A stretch of DNA of 6,336 nucleotides from an uncultured Collinsella sp. (GCA_902494135.1 CABUSE010000079.1:1-6336); one strand, 5' to 3'. Positions 1 through 6,061 are shown, counted from the stretch's first letter. The notes: a model not told the origin generated them from the sequence alone. Numbers and translations are program-made.

Positions 1-1386
1 CTCGTCGGTGGCGTCGGGGCGGCCGTAGGCGATATTCTCGCGAATGGAGCGGTGGAACAGCAGCGCCTCCTGCGGCACGTAGGCAACCTGGCGGCGCAGG
101 CTCTGCTGCGTACAGCGCGAGACATCCTGGCCGTCCACGAGCACGCGACCGCCCTGTACGTCGTCCAGGCGCAGCAACAGCTTGGTGAGCGTCGTCTTGC
201 CCGAGCCCGATTTGCCCACCAGGCCCACGCGCTGGCCCGCTGCCACATGGAGCGTCAGGTCGTTGAACACGCTCTCGCCCGCCGCGGCGTCACGGTATGC
301 AAAGCTCAAGTGCTCAAAATCAATCGCGCCCTCGCGCACCTTGAGCTCGGGGGCATTCGCGTCGTCTGCCACCAGACGCGGCTCGTCCAGCACGCGCGTC
401 ATCTCGGCCGCATCGCCCAGCGCGCGGTTGATGCGCTGCATCATGGAGCTCACGTAGTTCAGACGCATGGTGAGGTTGTACGTATAGGTAAAAATCATGA
501 CGAGCGCGCCGGCCGAAATGCCAAACCACGCGTTGCCGCCCGCGACGAACACACTCACCACGGCCATGATAATGACGATAAGACCCGAGGTCGTAAAGTT
601 GCGCTGCATCATGGCGTGCATCGATACCGTTTCGGCATCGAGCGCGGCGCGGTCGGCGGTATCGAATAGGTCGCGCTCAAAGTCCTCGCGCCCGCAGGTC
701 TTGACGGCCAGGATATTCGTGACCGCGTCGGACAGCACGCCCGACAGCTTGTTCTGCGCGGCGGACGTCGCGGCCGAAAGCGGCATGATGCGCTTGTACA
801 TAAGCCAGACAAACGCAATGTAGACGACCATGATGCCCACCAGGATCACGGTAAATGCGGGCACCACCGGGGCGAGCGCCACCACTGTGCAGATGATCGA
901 GGTGATGGTGGGGATGAGCGAATACACCGTCACGTCCACCAGCCCCGTGTAGCCGCTCATAAAACGGCTCGTCTGGCTCACAAGCGATCCGCCAAAGCGG
1001 CTGGTGTGGAACGTCATGGATTGATTGGAGAGCGTGTCGAAGCACAAGCGCGCCAGGTGATAGTTGCCCGCAATCTCGAGCTTGTAGACGGTGTAGTCCT
1101 GCAGTTTGGAGAGGATCTGGCCTACCAGGTTAACGAGCACGAGCGCCAAAATGTAAGGACCGAAGACCTCAAACACCTGGTCGCCTGCCACGGGGCCGGC
1201 CTGGACGCGGTCGACGATAAGCGCCATCACGTAGGTGTTGGCAAACGTAAGCAAAAAGATGTAGCCCGCCGACGAGAATACCGAGAGAAAGACGATCAGC
1301 GGCTGCGTGCGCGTGACGTCCCAAAAACGCTGCAATGTGCGGCGCACGGTGGAGCGTTTGAGCGGACTGGTGCTTCTCTGAGACAT
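1..1386 (-). CDS. ABC transporter, fused permease/ATP-binding protein (ABCB/MsbA-type half exporter), partial
   Basis: Half-size type I ABC exporter; substrate unknown. It begins at ATG 1386 and stays open to base 1, giving 462 residues with the end of the ATPase domain outside the window. A basic N-terminus is followed by a membrane domain with hydrophobic segments near residues 30-57, 77-95, 152-195 (two helices), 266-283 and 288-305. The ATPase domain starts near residue 350. It shows an A-loop Tyr364 (FAYRD), a Walker A motif GKSGSGKT at 391-398 with Lys397, and a Q-loop Gln439 in VAYVPQEALLF. The ABC signature, Walker B and H-loop would lie beyond the edge. GAAAGGAAG sits just upstream of the ATG and supports the start. 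Such half transporters work as homo- or heterodimers; a partner gene may lie outside the window. A terminator separates it from rmuC, so it probably has its own promoter in the short gap, though I see no clear one. The family is certain; the substrate cannot be read from sequence. Confidence 0.93.
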   Translation of the reverse strand, partial: MSQRSTSPLKRSTVRRTLQRFWDVTRTQPLIVFLSVFSSAGYIFLLTFANTYVMALIVDRVQAGPVAGDQVFEVFGPYILALVLVNLVGQILSKLQDYTVYKLEIAGNYHLARLCFDTLSNQSMTFHTSRFGGSLVSQTSRFMSGYTGLVDVTVYSLIPTITSIICTVVALAPVVPAFTVILVGIMVVYIAFVWLMYKRIMPLSAATSAAQNKLSGVLSDAVTNILAVKTCGREDFERDLFDTADRAALDAETVSMHAMMQRNFTTSGLIVIIMAVVSVFVAGGNAWFGISAGALVMIFTYTYNLTMRLNYVSSMMQRINRALGDAAEMTRVLDEPRLVADDANAPELKVREGAIDFEHLSFAYRDAAAGESVFNDLTLHVAAGQRVGLVGKSGSGKTTLTKLLLRLDDVQGGRVLVDGQDVSRCTQQSLRRQVAYVPQEALLFHRSIRENIAYGRPDATDE

Positions 1387-1461
1387 GGGCTTCCTTTCGC
1401 GTCTGATAGGGCGAAACGCCATTGTTGCACACTAAAGCGCACTTCAGGCAAGCACGATGCG

Positions 1462-1492
1462 AAAAGCGCCCGCGCAGTGCTTGCGCAGGCGC
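1462..1492 (-). terminator. Rho-independent terminator of rmuC
   Basis: On the minus strand an 11-bp stem (arms 1482-1492 and 1466-1476, one G-T wobble) closes a 5-nt loop and is followed by TTTT (1462-1465). It begins 18 bases beyond the rmuC stop codon and precedes the ABC gene, so it should uncouple the two. The T-run is short, so termination may be partial. Confidence 0.7.
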
Positions 1493-1509
1493 CCCGCCGT
1501 CCGTTGCGG

Positions 1510-2865
1510 CTAGCCCTCGTCTTCCTGGCCCGCAAGTAAGCCTGCGGACTCCAAGCCCAAAATCTCGTCGGCCTCCTCGGCATCTTCCAGGGCGTCGATG
1601 TCCTTGAGCTTGCGCTCCATAACGTTGGTGCGCGTGGTGATAATGCCCTCGACCGTCTTGCCCGCGGTCTCAATCTGCTGCTGGGCGCGGCGCAGCGCCG
1701 CCTGATAGCGCGGCAGCTCAGCCTTGACGGCGGAAAGCACGCATAGCACGTCGTCGGTGCGTTTTTGCAGCCTAAACGTCTGATAGCTCATCTGCAGGCT
1801 GTTGAGGATGGCGGCCATGGTGCTGGGGCCGGCAACGTTGACGTGATAGTCGCGGCCCAGGGTCTCGATAAGCCCGGGGCGGCTGACGACCTCGGCGTAC
1901 AGGCCCTCAAACGGCACGAACAGAATGCCAAAGTTGGTCGTCGCGGGCACGCTCAGGTACTTTTCGCAGATGTCCTTGGCCTCGCGTTTGACCATCATAT
2001 CGAGCGTCTTGCGCGCTGCGGCAACGGCCTCCGCGTCGCCCGACTCCTGGGCGTCGAGCAGATGCTCGTACGCGTCGCCCGGGAATTTGGAGTCAATCGG
2101 CAGCAGCACGGGATCGCCCTCGTCTACCGGCAGCTTGACGGCAAACTCAACACGCTCCGAGGCGCCAGGCTTGGTGGCCACGTTTTCCAGATACTGGTCG
2201 GGCGTAAGGATGTCCGCCAAGATCGCGCCCAGCTGCACCTCGCCCAAAATGCCGCGCGCCTTTACATTGCCCAGCACGCGCTTAAGGTCGCCCACGCCGG
2301 TGGCGATGGATTGCATATCGCCCAGGCCCTTGTACACAGCCTCGAGCTGGTCGCTCACCTGCTTAAACGATGCCGACAGGCGATCGTTGAGCGTACGGGA
2401 GAGTTTCTCGTCCACCGTCGCGCGCATCTGATCGAGCTGCACGTTGTTGTCCTTGCGAATGGCGCCCAGCTGGGCATCGACCGTCTCGCGCACCTTGTCC
2501 AGGCGATGCTCGATGCCCTCGCGGTTGGCGCCGAGCTGTTGAGCCGTCTCACGGCGCAGGTCATCCATACGGTCGCCGGCCTGCGAGAACTCACGCGCGA
2601 TGGTCAGGTAGCGCTGCTGCTCTACGGCGGCGTCGGTCGTCTGCTGCTGCGCGATGGCGTTTGCCGTGCGGCGGGTTTCTGCCAGCGCGACGTTAAGAGC
2701 ATCGAGCGCGTTGTTGGCCTGCTCGAGCGCCGCGAGCGTCTCCGCATCGTTGCCGCCACGCTCTCGCAACTCGGCACGAAGGCCTTTAAGCTGCAGGGCG
2801 CAAACCACAGCAACTCCCATCGCCACCAAGGCAATCACAACAAGCGCAATATCAATAGCAGACAT
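1510..2865 (-). CDS. rmuC: RmuC family protein (predicted DNA recombination-limiting nuclease)
   Basis: RmuC proteins are membrane-anchored and predicted to carry a PD-(D/E)XK-like nuclease fold. In E. coli, loss of rmuC raises inversion at short inverted repeats. This product has 451 residues. A membrane helix spans residues 4-26 (IDIALVVIALVAMGVAVV). A long Ala/Glu/Gln-rich coiled coil runs over about 40-185, with DAQL- and VDEKL-type heptads. The conserved RmuC domain covers about 190-385 with RGILGEVQLGAIL (204-216), LPIDSKFPGDAYEHL (255-269), FVPFEGLYAEV (316-326) and GPSTMAAILNSLQM (346-359). Asp258 and Lys260 in the DSK motif are the likely metal-site residues. A second coiled coil and an acidic tail end the protein. 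I chose ATG 2865, which has GGCGGAG ahead of it (only 3 bases of spacing), over an upstream TTG at 2898 with no ribosome binding site. It follows the 140-residue membrane protein after about 120 bases and may share its transcript. Confidence 0.95.
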   Translation of the reverse strand: MSAIDIALVVIALVAMGVAVVCALQLKGLRAELRERGGNDAETLAALEQANNALDALNVALAETRRTANAIAQQQTTDAAVEQQRYLTIAREFSQAGDRMDDLRRETAQQLGANREGIEHRLDKVRETVDAQLGAIRKDNNVQLDQMRATVDEKLSRTLNDRLSASFKQVSDQLEAVYKGLGDMQSIATGVGDLKRVLGNVKARGILGEVQLGAILADILTPDQYLENVATKPGASERVEFAVKLPVDEGDPVLLPIDSKFPGDAYEHLLDAQESGDAEAVAAARKTLDMMVKREAKDICEKYLSVPATTNFGILFVPFEGLYAEVVSRPGLIETLGRDYHVNVAGPSTMAAILNSLQMSYQTFRLQKRTDDVLCVLSAVKAELPRYQAALRRAQQQIETAGKTVEGIITTRTNVMERKLKDIDALEDAEEADEILGLESAGLLAGQEDEG

Positions 2866-2988
2866 AGACTCCGCCCAACAAACCCAATCGATTATCAATC
2901 AAAACCGCGATCAATCTTACCCCGCCACACGCACCGGGCGCTCCACGGCAGTCGGACAAATGGATAATGGGCCACAGGCGTCAAAACG

Positions 2989-3411
2989 CTAACTCTCCCA
3001 GCCGGCGCGGACGGTTGTTATGACATCGCCTAGGCGCTGGCCGAGAGCTGACAGATGTTGGAGCACTTCACTGGGCGAGGCACCGTTGAGGATGCAGGTG
3101 AGCGCATACGAGACCAGGAAAATCGCCGCAAGTCCTAACGGAATGAGTACAATCATCGCCAACGCGCGCAGACGCTGGCCCACGCGGCGGTGACGCGTGC
3201 GGCGCTTGTCAAACGCAAGCTCCTGCGCATATGAATCTTGTTGTACGGAATAGTTCTCTGGCGCCGATCCGCCCGCAGGCGAAACCGTAGGCGTAGCATT
3301 TTGCGCAGGGGGCTGGGCGGCTACCCCTTGCATTTGCATCTCCATGAGCCGTTGCTGCTGACGCAACATGCGCTCAGCTTGTTGCTGCGGAGTCTCAAGA
3401 AACAGGTCCAT
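2989..3411 (-). CDS. Hypothetical single-pass membrane protein, 140 residues
   Basis: I do not recognise a family. The N-terminal 35 residues are rich in Gln, Met and Arg (MDLFLETPQQQAERMLRQQQ, then RLMEMQMQG) and look helical. Residues 33-65 form a Pro/Ala/Ser/Gln linker of low complexity. A basic patch (KRRTRHRRVGQRLR, 69-82) leads into one clear membrane helix at about 84-107 (ALAMIVLIPLGLAAIFLVSYAL). A short segment of about 33 residues follows, ending in AGWES. By the positive-inside rule the N-terminal part is probably cytoplasmic. ATG 3411 is favoured because GAGGAGG (3417-3423) lies 5 bases upstream. The frame stays open to 3741, but that extension would read through a terminator hairpin and has no ribosome binding site. 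It is followed by rmuC in the same direction with no convincing terminator between, so the two may be co-transcribed. It could be a lineage-specific envelope or division-linked protein, but nothing in the sequence establishes a function. Confidence 0.8.
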   Translation of the reverse strand: MDLFLETPQQQAERMLRQQQRLMEMQMQGVAAQPPAQNATPTVSPAGGSAPENYSVQQDSYAQELAFDKRRTRHRRVGQRLRALAMIVLIPLGLAAIFLVSYALTCILNGASPSEVLQHLSALGQRLGDVITTVRAGWES

Positions 3412-3489
3412 GCTGGCCTCCTCAATCGGAGCATTCGACGCTTGCGCCCAGCATCCCGCACCGCCAAGACCACGGCAACGCAATCCGTA

Positions 3490-3518
3490 GCAATAGCTGC
3501 AAAGTTTCTTGCTGACAA
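3490..3518 (-). promoter_or_regulatory. Candidate promoter for the membrane-protein gene
   Basis: On the minus strand TTGTCA (3513-3518) is followed after 17 bases by TATTGC (3490-3495). The predicted start near 3483 would give a leader of about 70 nt. The -35 is good and the -10 is weak. A small dyad GACA/TGTC overlaps the -35. Candidate only. Confidence 0.3.
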
Positions 3519-3664
3519 AAGCTGTCGAAAACCTCAACAACTCCCCCACCAGCACTTTCTTTGAGCTTTTTTCGCCAGCAATCTTTTGCCCTTCCGCCCT
3601 TGCGCCATCCGACCAAAACCTAACCAAAAGCTTGACGAAAATTGTGAAGACAGAGACCCCACAC

Positions 3665-3694
3665 AAAAACGTGCCGCCCCAAAAGGGGCGGCAC
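3665..3694 (-). terminator. Rho-independent terminator downstream of rbr
   Basis: A perfect 10-bp stem (GTGCCGCCCC, 3671-3680, against 3685-3694) with a 4-base loop. On the minus strand it is followed by GTTTTTG (T-run 3665-3669). It lies about 160 bases past the rubrerythrin stop, beyond the long inverted repeat, so the rbr transcript would include that repeat in its 3' region. On the plus strand there is no T-run after the stem, so it acts in one direction. Confidence 0.8.
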
Positions 3695-3744
3695 ACAAAC
3701 TTTAATATCAGCTTTTCAGTAACGAGCACGCGACGACCCAAAGC

Positions 3745-3830
3745 GGGCCGGGAGGGCCGGACTACCTTCCCTCAACGCGACCCTGCGAAGCCGTGAGCGA
3801 GGAGGGAAGGTAGTCCGGCCCTCCCGGCCC
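3745..3830. repeat. 29-bp perfect inverted repeat with 28-base spacer
   Basis: The left arm (3745-3773) begins GGGCCGGGAGGGCCGG and ends CCTTCCCTC. The right arm (3802-3830) is its exact reverse complement. The 28-base spacer (3774-3801) has only minor internal structure. Transcribed from either strand it would form a very stable stem. No T-run follows on either side, so it is not a standard terminator. It begins 21 bases past the rbr stop codon. The form resembles intergenic palindromic repeats (REP/MITE-like elements), which I infer but cannot confirm without a genome-wide search. Confidence 0.9.
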
Positions 3831-3851
3831 AGCTCACGCCAGCGCCACGCG

Positions 3852-4391
3852 CTAGTAGTTCACCACTTGCTCCTCAAAGTACGCCTTCGGGTGGTTACAA
3901 ACCGGGCACACCTCGGGCGCCTCGGCACCAACATGCAGGTGCCCGCAGTTCAGGCACTTCCATACCTTCACGCCCTCGCGCTCAAACACCTCGCCCGACT
4001 CAATGCGCTCGACAAGCTTGTTGTAGCGCTCCTCGTGAGCCTGCTCGACAGCACCGACGCCACGGAACTTCTCGGCGATCTCGGTAAAGCCCTCCTCCTC
4101 GGCGGTCTTGGCGAACTCGTCGTACATCGTGGTCCACTCGTAGTTCTCGCCCGCAGCGGCATCACGCAAGTTGTCCAGAGTGTCGGGAACGGCGCCGTCG
4201 TGCAGATACTTAAACCACAGCTTGGCGTGCTCGGACTCGTTGCCCGCCGTCTCGGCAAAGATATTCGAGATCTGAACGTAACCATCCTTCTTGGCCTTAG
4301 ATGCGTAGTAGCGATACTTGGTGTGCGCCTGGGACTCACCGGCAAAAGCGGTCTCGAGGTTCTTCTTGGTTTGGGAGTTCTCAAAATCCAT
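3852..4391 (-). CDS. rbr: Rubrerythrin (non-heme diiron peroxidase with rubredoxin domain)
   Basis: Cytoplasmic NADH-dependent (through redox partners) peroxidase that reduces hydrogen peroxide to water in anaerobes. The 179 residues match the usual rubrerythrin length. The four-helix diiron domain carries the expected ligands: Glu19 (GESQAHTKY), Glu52 and His55 (ETAGNESEHAK), Glu82 and Glu85 (GENYEW), and Glu116 and His119 (VEQAHEERY). The C-terminal rubredoxin domain has both Cys pairs, CLNC (146-149) and CPVC (162-165), spaced as in the family. ATG 4391 is chosen over an in-frame codon at 4412 because AAGGGAAG lies 7 bases upstream (core 4399-4404) and the protein then starts MDFENSQTKKNLETAFAGES, as other rubrerythrins do. 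It lies 114 bases downstream of the MutY-like gene, with its own candidate promoter and a leader hairpin. Fur/PerR or Rrf2 control is plausible, but no clear box is visible. Confidence 0.98.
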   Translation of the reverse strand: MDFENSQTKKNLETAFAGESQAHTKYRYYASKAKKDGYVQISNIFAETAGNESEHAKLWFKYLHDGAVPDTLDNLRDAAAGENYEWTTMYDEFAKTAEEEGFTEIAEKFRGVGAVEQAHEERYNKLVERIESGEVFEREGVKVWKCLNCGHLHVGAEAPEVCPVCNHPKAYFEEQVVNY

Positions 4392-4414
4392 AGGTGTACT
4401 TCCCTTCAACATAT

Positions 4415-4437
4415 GCCGCCCGTAGGCTTCGAGCGGC
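4415..4437 (-). promoter_or_regulatory. Leader hairpin next to the rbr ribosome binding site
   Basis: On the minus strand GCCGCTCG (4430-4437) pairs with CGGGCGGC (4415-4422), with one wobble and a 7-base loop. The stem ends about 10 bases before the AAGGGAAG ribosome binding site of rbr and is preceded by an A-rich run. It could stabilise the 5' end or modulate translation. Read on the plus strand the same stem is followed by CTTTTCTTT and looks like a terminator, but no plus-strand gene ends here. Confidence 0.5.
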
Positions 4438-4465
4438 CTTTTCTTTAGGATGCCCTCATGTCGAA

Positions 4466-4494
4466 AATCTAAACCTTACAATCCTGTTTTTCAG
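4466..4494 (-). promoter_or_regulatory. Candidate rbr promoter
   Basis: Minus-strand CTGAAA (4489-4494), 17-base spacer, TAGATT (4466-4471), each four of six to the housekeeping consensus, in an AT-richer island just after the MutY-like stop codon. The predicted transcript start near 4459 gives a leader of about 70 nt that includes the hairpin. No terminator follows the MutY-like gene, so read-through is also possible. Confidence 0.35.
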
Positions 4495-4505
4495 ATTCGG
4501 GCGGG

Positions 4506-5411
4506 CTACACGCTTAGCCAGCGGTCGCCCTCCACGCGACAAAAGCCCTCACGCTCCAAGTCGGCCAAGATGCCTGCTACAAGATCGTGATCGACCGGCT
4601 CGCGGCCTGCCGCCGCCTCCATTTCGTTGACACCCGCCACCGCCTCGGCGAGTGTGATGCCCGCCGGCCGCCCATCGCGCGCAGCCAGCAGCATGCGCAC
4701 AATATGGGCGCGCTTTTGACGGCGCGAGCCCTCAAACTTGGACTGACGGCTATAGCCTGCCGAGCGCCTGGACGGATTGGGCAGCGTCTTCTTAAGATAC
4801 GCGCCATAATCCAGCAGCGCGTAATACCACGCGCGCGGCGTGTCGGCATCATCGAGCGGCACGGCAAAGGGAGCAATCTCATCCGCCGTCGCACCGGGAG
4901 CCGCCGGACAGGCGGCCTGAATCAGCGGCACCAGCTCGCGATCGGGAACGGCCGGCACATCGGGAAAGAAATGATGCAGAAAGACCGTACGCACGTTGGT
5001 CTCCAGATACACACCCGGTAGATCAAACGCAAACGACCGGATGCCCTGCGCCGTCGCCGGGCCAATACCGGGCAGAGCAACCAGGTCGCGCGTCTCACGT
5101 GGAAACTCCCCACCCCAGTCTTCCATAACGCACTGAGCGGCTCTGTGAAGCGCCAGGGCACGCCGGTTGTAGCCCATCCCCTGCCAAGCGTCCAAAACGT
5201 CGGAAGGAGCGGCCTGAGCGAGTGCCTGTACGGTCGGAAAGCGGTCGAGCCACGCGGGCATACGCGTCTCCACACGCGGCACCTGCGTTTGCTGCAGCAT
5301 AACCTCGGAAAGCCAAATAATGTACGGGTCGCGCGTGCGGCGCCACGGAAGGTCGCGATAACGCAGGACCCCTTCCGAACGAATCATCGAACGAAAGGGG
5401 TCCTGAATCAT
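4506..5411 (-). CDS. MutY-like HhH-GPD DNA glycosylase lacking the [4Fe-4S] cluster
   Basis: Member of the HhH-GPD superfamily, nearest to A/G-specific adenine glycosylases, which remove adenine mispaired with 8-oxoguanine; 301 residues. Visible: PWRRTRDPYIIWLSEVMLQQ (22-41), with Glu36 matching the MutY catalytic Glu; WQGMGYNRRA (76-85); and the helix-hairpin-helix LPGIGPATAQGI (113-124). Ala119 replaces the Lys of endonuclease III, so lyase activity is not expected. The catalytic Asp position after the hairpin is Glu137 (VYLETNVRTVF). The four cluster cysteines are absent; only Cys94, 168 and 291 exist. In their place is WYYALLDYGAYLKK (195-208) and a basic NPSRRSAGYSRQSKFEGS block (212-229). 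The C-terminus (about 235-301) looks like a small helical, winged-helix-like domain and not the MutY NUDIX-like domain. ATG 5411 has AAGGAG 7 bases upstream. The gene starts 21 bases after the Rrf2 stop codon, so one operon is likely. Superfamily sure; adenine specificity inferred. Confidence 0.85.
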   Translation of the reverse strand: MIQDPFRSMIRSEGVLRYRDLPWRRTRDPYIIWLSEVMLQQTQVPRVETRMPAWLDRFPTVQALAQAAPSDVLDAWQGMGYNRRALALHRAAQCVMEDWGGEFPRETRDLVALPGIGPATAQGIRSFAFDLPGVYLETNVRTVFLHHFFPDVPAVPDRELVPLIQAACPAAPGATADEIAPFAVPLDDADTPRAWYYALLDYGAYLKKTLPNPSRRSAGYSRQSKFEGSRRQKRAHIVRMLLAARDGRPAGITLAEAVAGVNEMEAAAGREPVDHDLVAGILADLEREGFCRVEGDRWLSV

Positions 5412-5432
5412 GGCTATGCTCCTTATGCGGCG

Positions 5433-5918
5433 CTATTCCTCCCGGCAAGCGCACGCACAGGTGGCGTACTCGGGAAACGCGTCGCGGTCGGCGAACTTGG
5501 AATCGACGGCCGGGAACTGGCGGTGAGCGACGATATCGCCGAGCGAAACGGAATCGAGGTAGTCGCGCATCAACGCCTGAGCTCCGGCCCACAGGGGATG
5601 ATAGCAGCACGCGCCCATGCGCGCACAGTCACCATCGGGCGCAGTGCAATCGTTCATAACCATAGGGCCCTGAACGGCCTCGACGACCTGGCGGATAGTA
5701 ACATCGTCCGGACTGACCTTGAGACGCATGCCACCGTGGACGCCACGCAGGCTCTCCACAATACCGGCCTGGACCAAACCATGCTGAATCGAACGGGCAA
5801 ACGAATACGGGACATTGACCTCTTCGGCAGCGGTGCGAACAGAAAGCAAACGCTCCGGATCCTCAGCAAGCATCGCCAGCATACGAAGGGCGTAATCAGT
5901 CTTCCTCGATATGTCCAT
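5433..5918 (-). CDS. Rrf2 family transcriptional regulator (probable Fe-S sensor)
   Basis: DNA-binding regulator of the Rrf2 family (IscR, NsrR, RirA relatives), whose members sense Fe-S status, NO or redox stress. The 161 residues are typical. It starts MDISRKTDYALRMLAMLAED, followed by the winged helix-turn-helix (about 24-68) with SVRTAAEEVNVPYSFARSIQ (26-45), LVQAGIVESLRGVHGGMRL (48-66) and the GG wing turn. The cluster-binding loop carries Cys91, Cys98 and Cys104 (plus Cys105), spacing CX6CX5C, close to the Cys triad of Fe-S members. Unusually, the tail ends in CACAC (Cys154, 156, 158) before REE. ATG 5918 has GAAAGGGG 4 bases upstream. It is first in a likely operon with the MutY-like glycosylase. 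The leader and upstream region hold several palindromes suitable for self-regulation. Which signal it senses cannot be decided from the sequence. Confidence 0.93.
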   Translation of the reverse strand: MDISRKTDYALRMLAMLAEDPERLLSVRTAAEEVNVPYSFARSIQHGLVQAGIVESLRGVHGGMRLKVSPDDVTIRQVVEAVQGPMVMNDCTAPDGDCARMGACCYHPLWAGAQALMRDYLDSVSLGDIVAHRQFPAVDSKFADRDAFPEYATCACACREE

Positions 5919-5943
5919 TTTTCCCCTTTCAAGGAATACGAAC

Positions 5944-5983
5944 AGCTCGAACGAGCTCCGGAGCCGAGCTTACGTCGAGACGT
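5944..5983. promoter_or_regulatory. Cluster of short dyads just upstream of the Rrf2 start
   Basis: Three dyads lie within 40 bases: AGCTCG/CGAGCT around AA (5944-5957), the palindrome GCTCCGGAGC (5955-5964, overlapping), and ACGTC/GACGT around GA (5972-5983). A further CGAGCT lies at 5965-5970. They sit 26-65 bases before the start codon, in the predicted leader. They could be operator half-sites or RNA structure. GC-rich DNA makes short palindromes common, so confidence is low. Confidence 0.3.
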
Positions 5984-6029
5984 CAATGACCGTAGGACGC
6001 CCAAATAGCAAAACGGGTGCCCGCTGAAT

Positions 6030-6061
6030 GCCGTTTTTGAAGCCTCTTGCATCAAAACGGC
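6030..6061 (-). promoter_or_regulatory. Leader hairpin near the 5' end of the Rrf2 transcript
   Basis: Minus-strand GCCGTTTTGA (6052-6061) pairs with TCAAAAACGGC (6030-6040), with one bulged A and an 11-base loop. With the predicted start near 6069 it would be the first structure in the mRNA. No T-run follows, so it is not a terminator. Confidence 0.45.

Larger units (their letters stand above)
3412..3851. other. 440-base intergenic region between rbr and the membrane-protein gene
   Basis: No convincing gene. Reading right to left it holds the 29-bp inverted repeat (3745-3830), an A/T-richer stretch (about 3695-3735) and the terminator hairpin (3665-3694). About 250 bases of leader or promoter DNA for the downstream membrane-protein gene follow. 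Frames open on either strand here are continuations or overlaps without ribosome binding sites. Confidence 0.75.

Noticed and set aside
2866..2898. Upstream TTG start for rmuC
   Set aside because: No ribosome binding site precedes it; ATG 2865 has GGCGGAG and puts the membrane helix at the N-terminus as in other RmuC proteins.
1765..2967. 400-codon open frame on the plus strand opposite rmuC
   Set aside because: It is antisense to a clear RmuC, its product is rich in His, Arg, Leu and Val as expected from the complement of GC-rich codons, and it has no ribosome binding site or recognisable domain.
3412..3741. N-terminal extension of the 140-residue membrane protein to codon 3741
   Set aside because: The extension translates the terminator hairpin and intergenic DNA and has no ribosome binding site, while ATG 3411 has GAGGAGG at good spacing.
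3509..3796. 95-codon plus-strand frame in the rbr/membrane-protein gap
   Set aside because: It runs through the terminator and the left arm of the inverted repeat, lacks a ribosome binding site and resembles no protein family.
4415..4450. Plus-strand terminator (hairpin followed by CTTTTCTTT)
   Set aside because: No plus-strand gene exists upstream, so I interpret the stem as part of the minus-strand rbr leader.
5145..6008. 287-codon open frame on the plus strand opposite the Rrf2 and MutY-like genes
   Set aside because: It crosses two well-supported genes and their gap in antisense and shows no family features.
5919..6053. Leader peptide or short gene starting ATGCAAGAG before the Rrf2 gene
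   Set aside because: No ribosome binding site, and the frame continues far into the regulator gene in the wrong phase.
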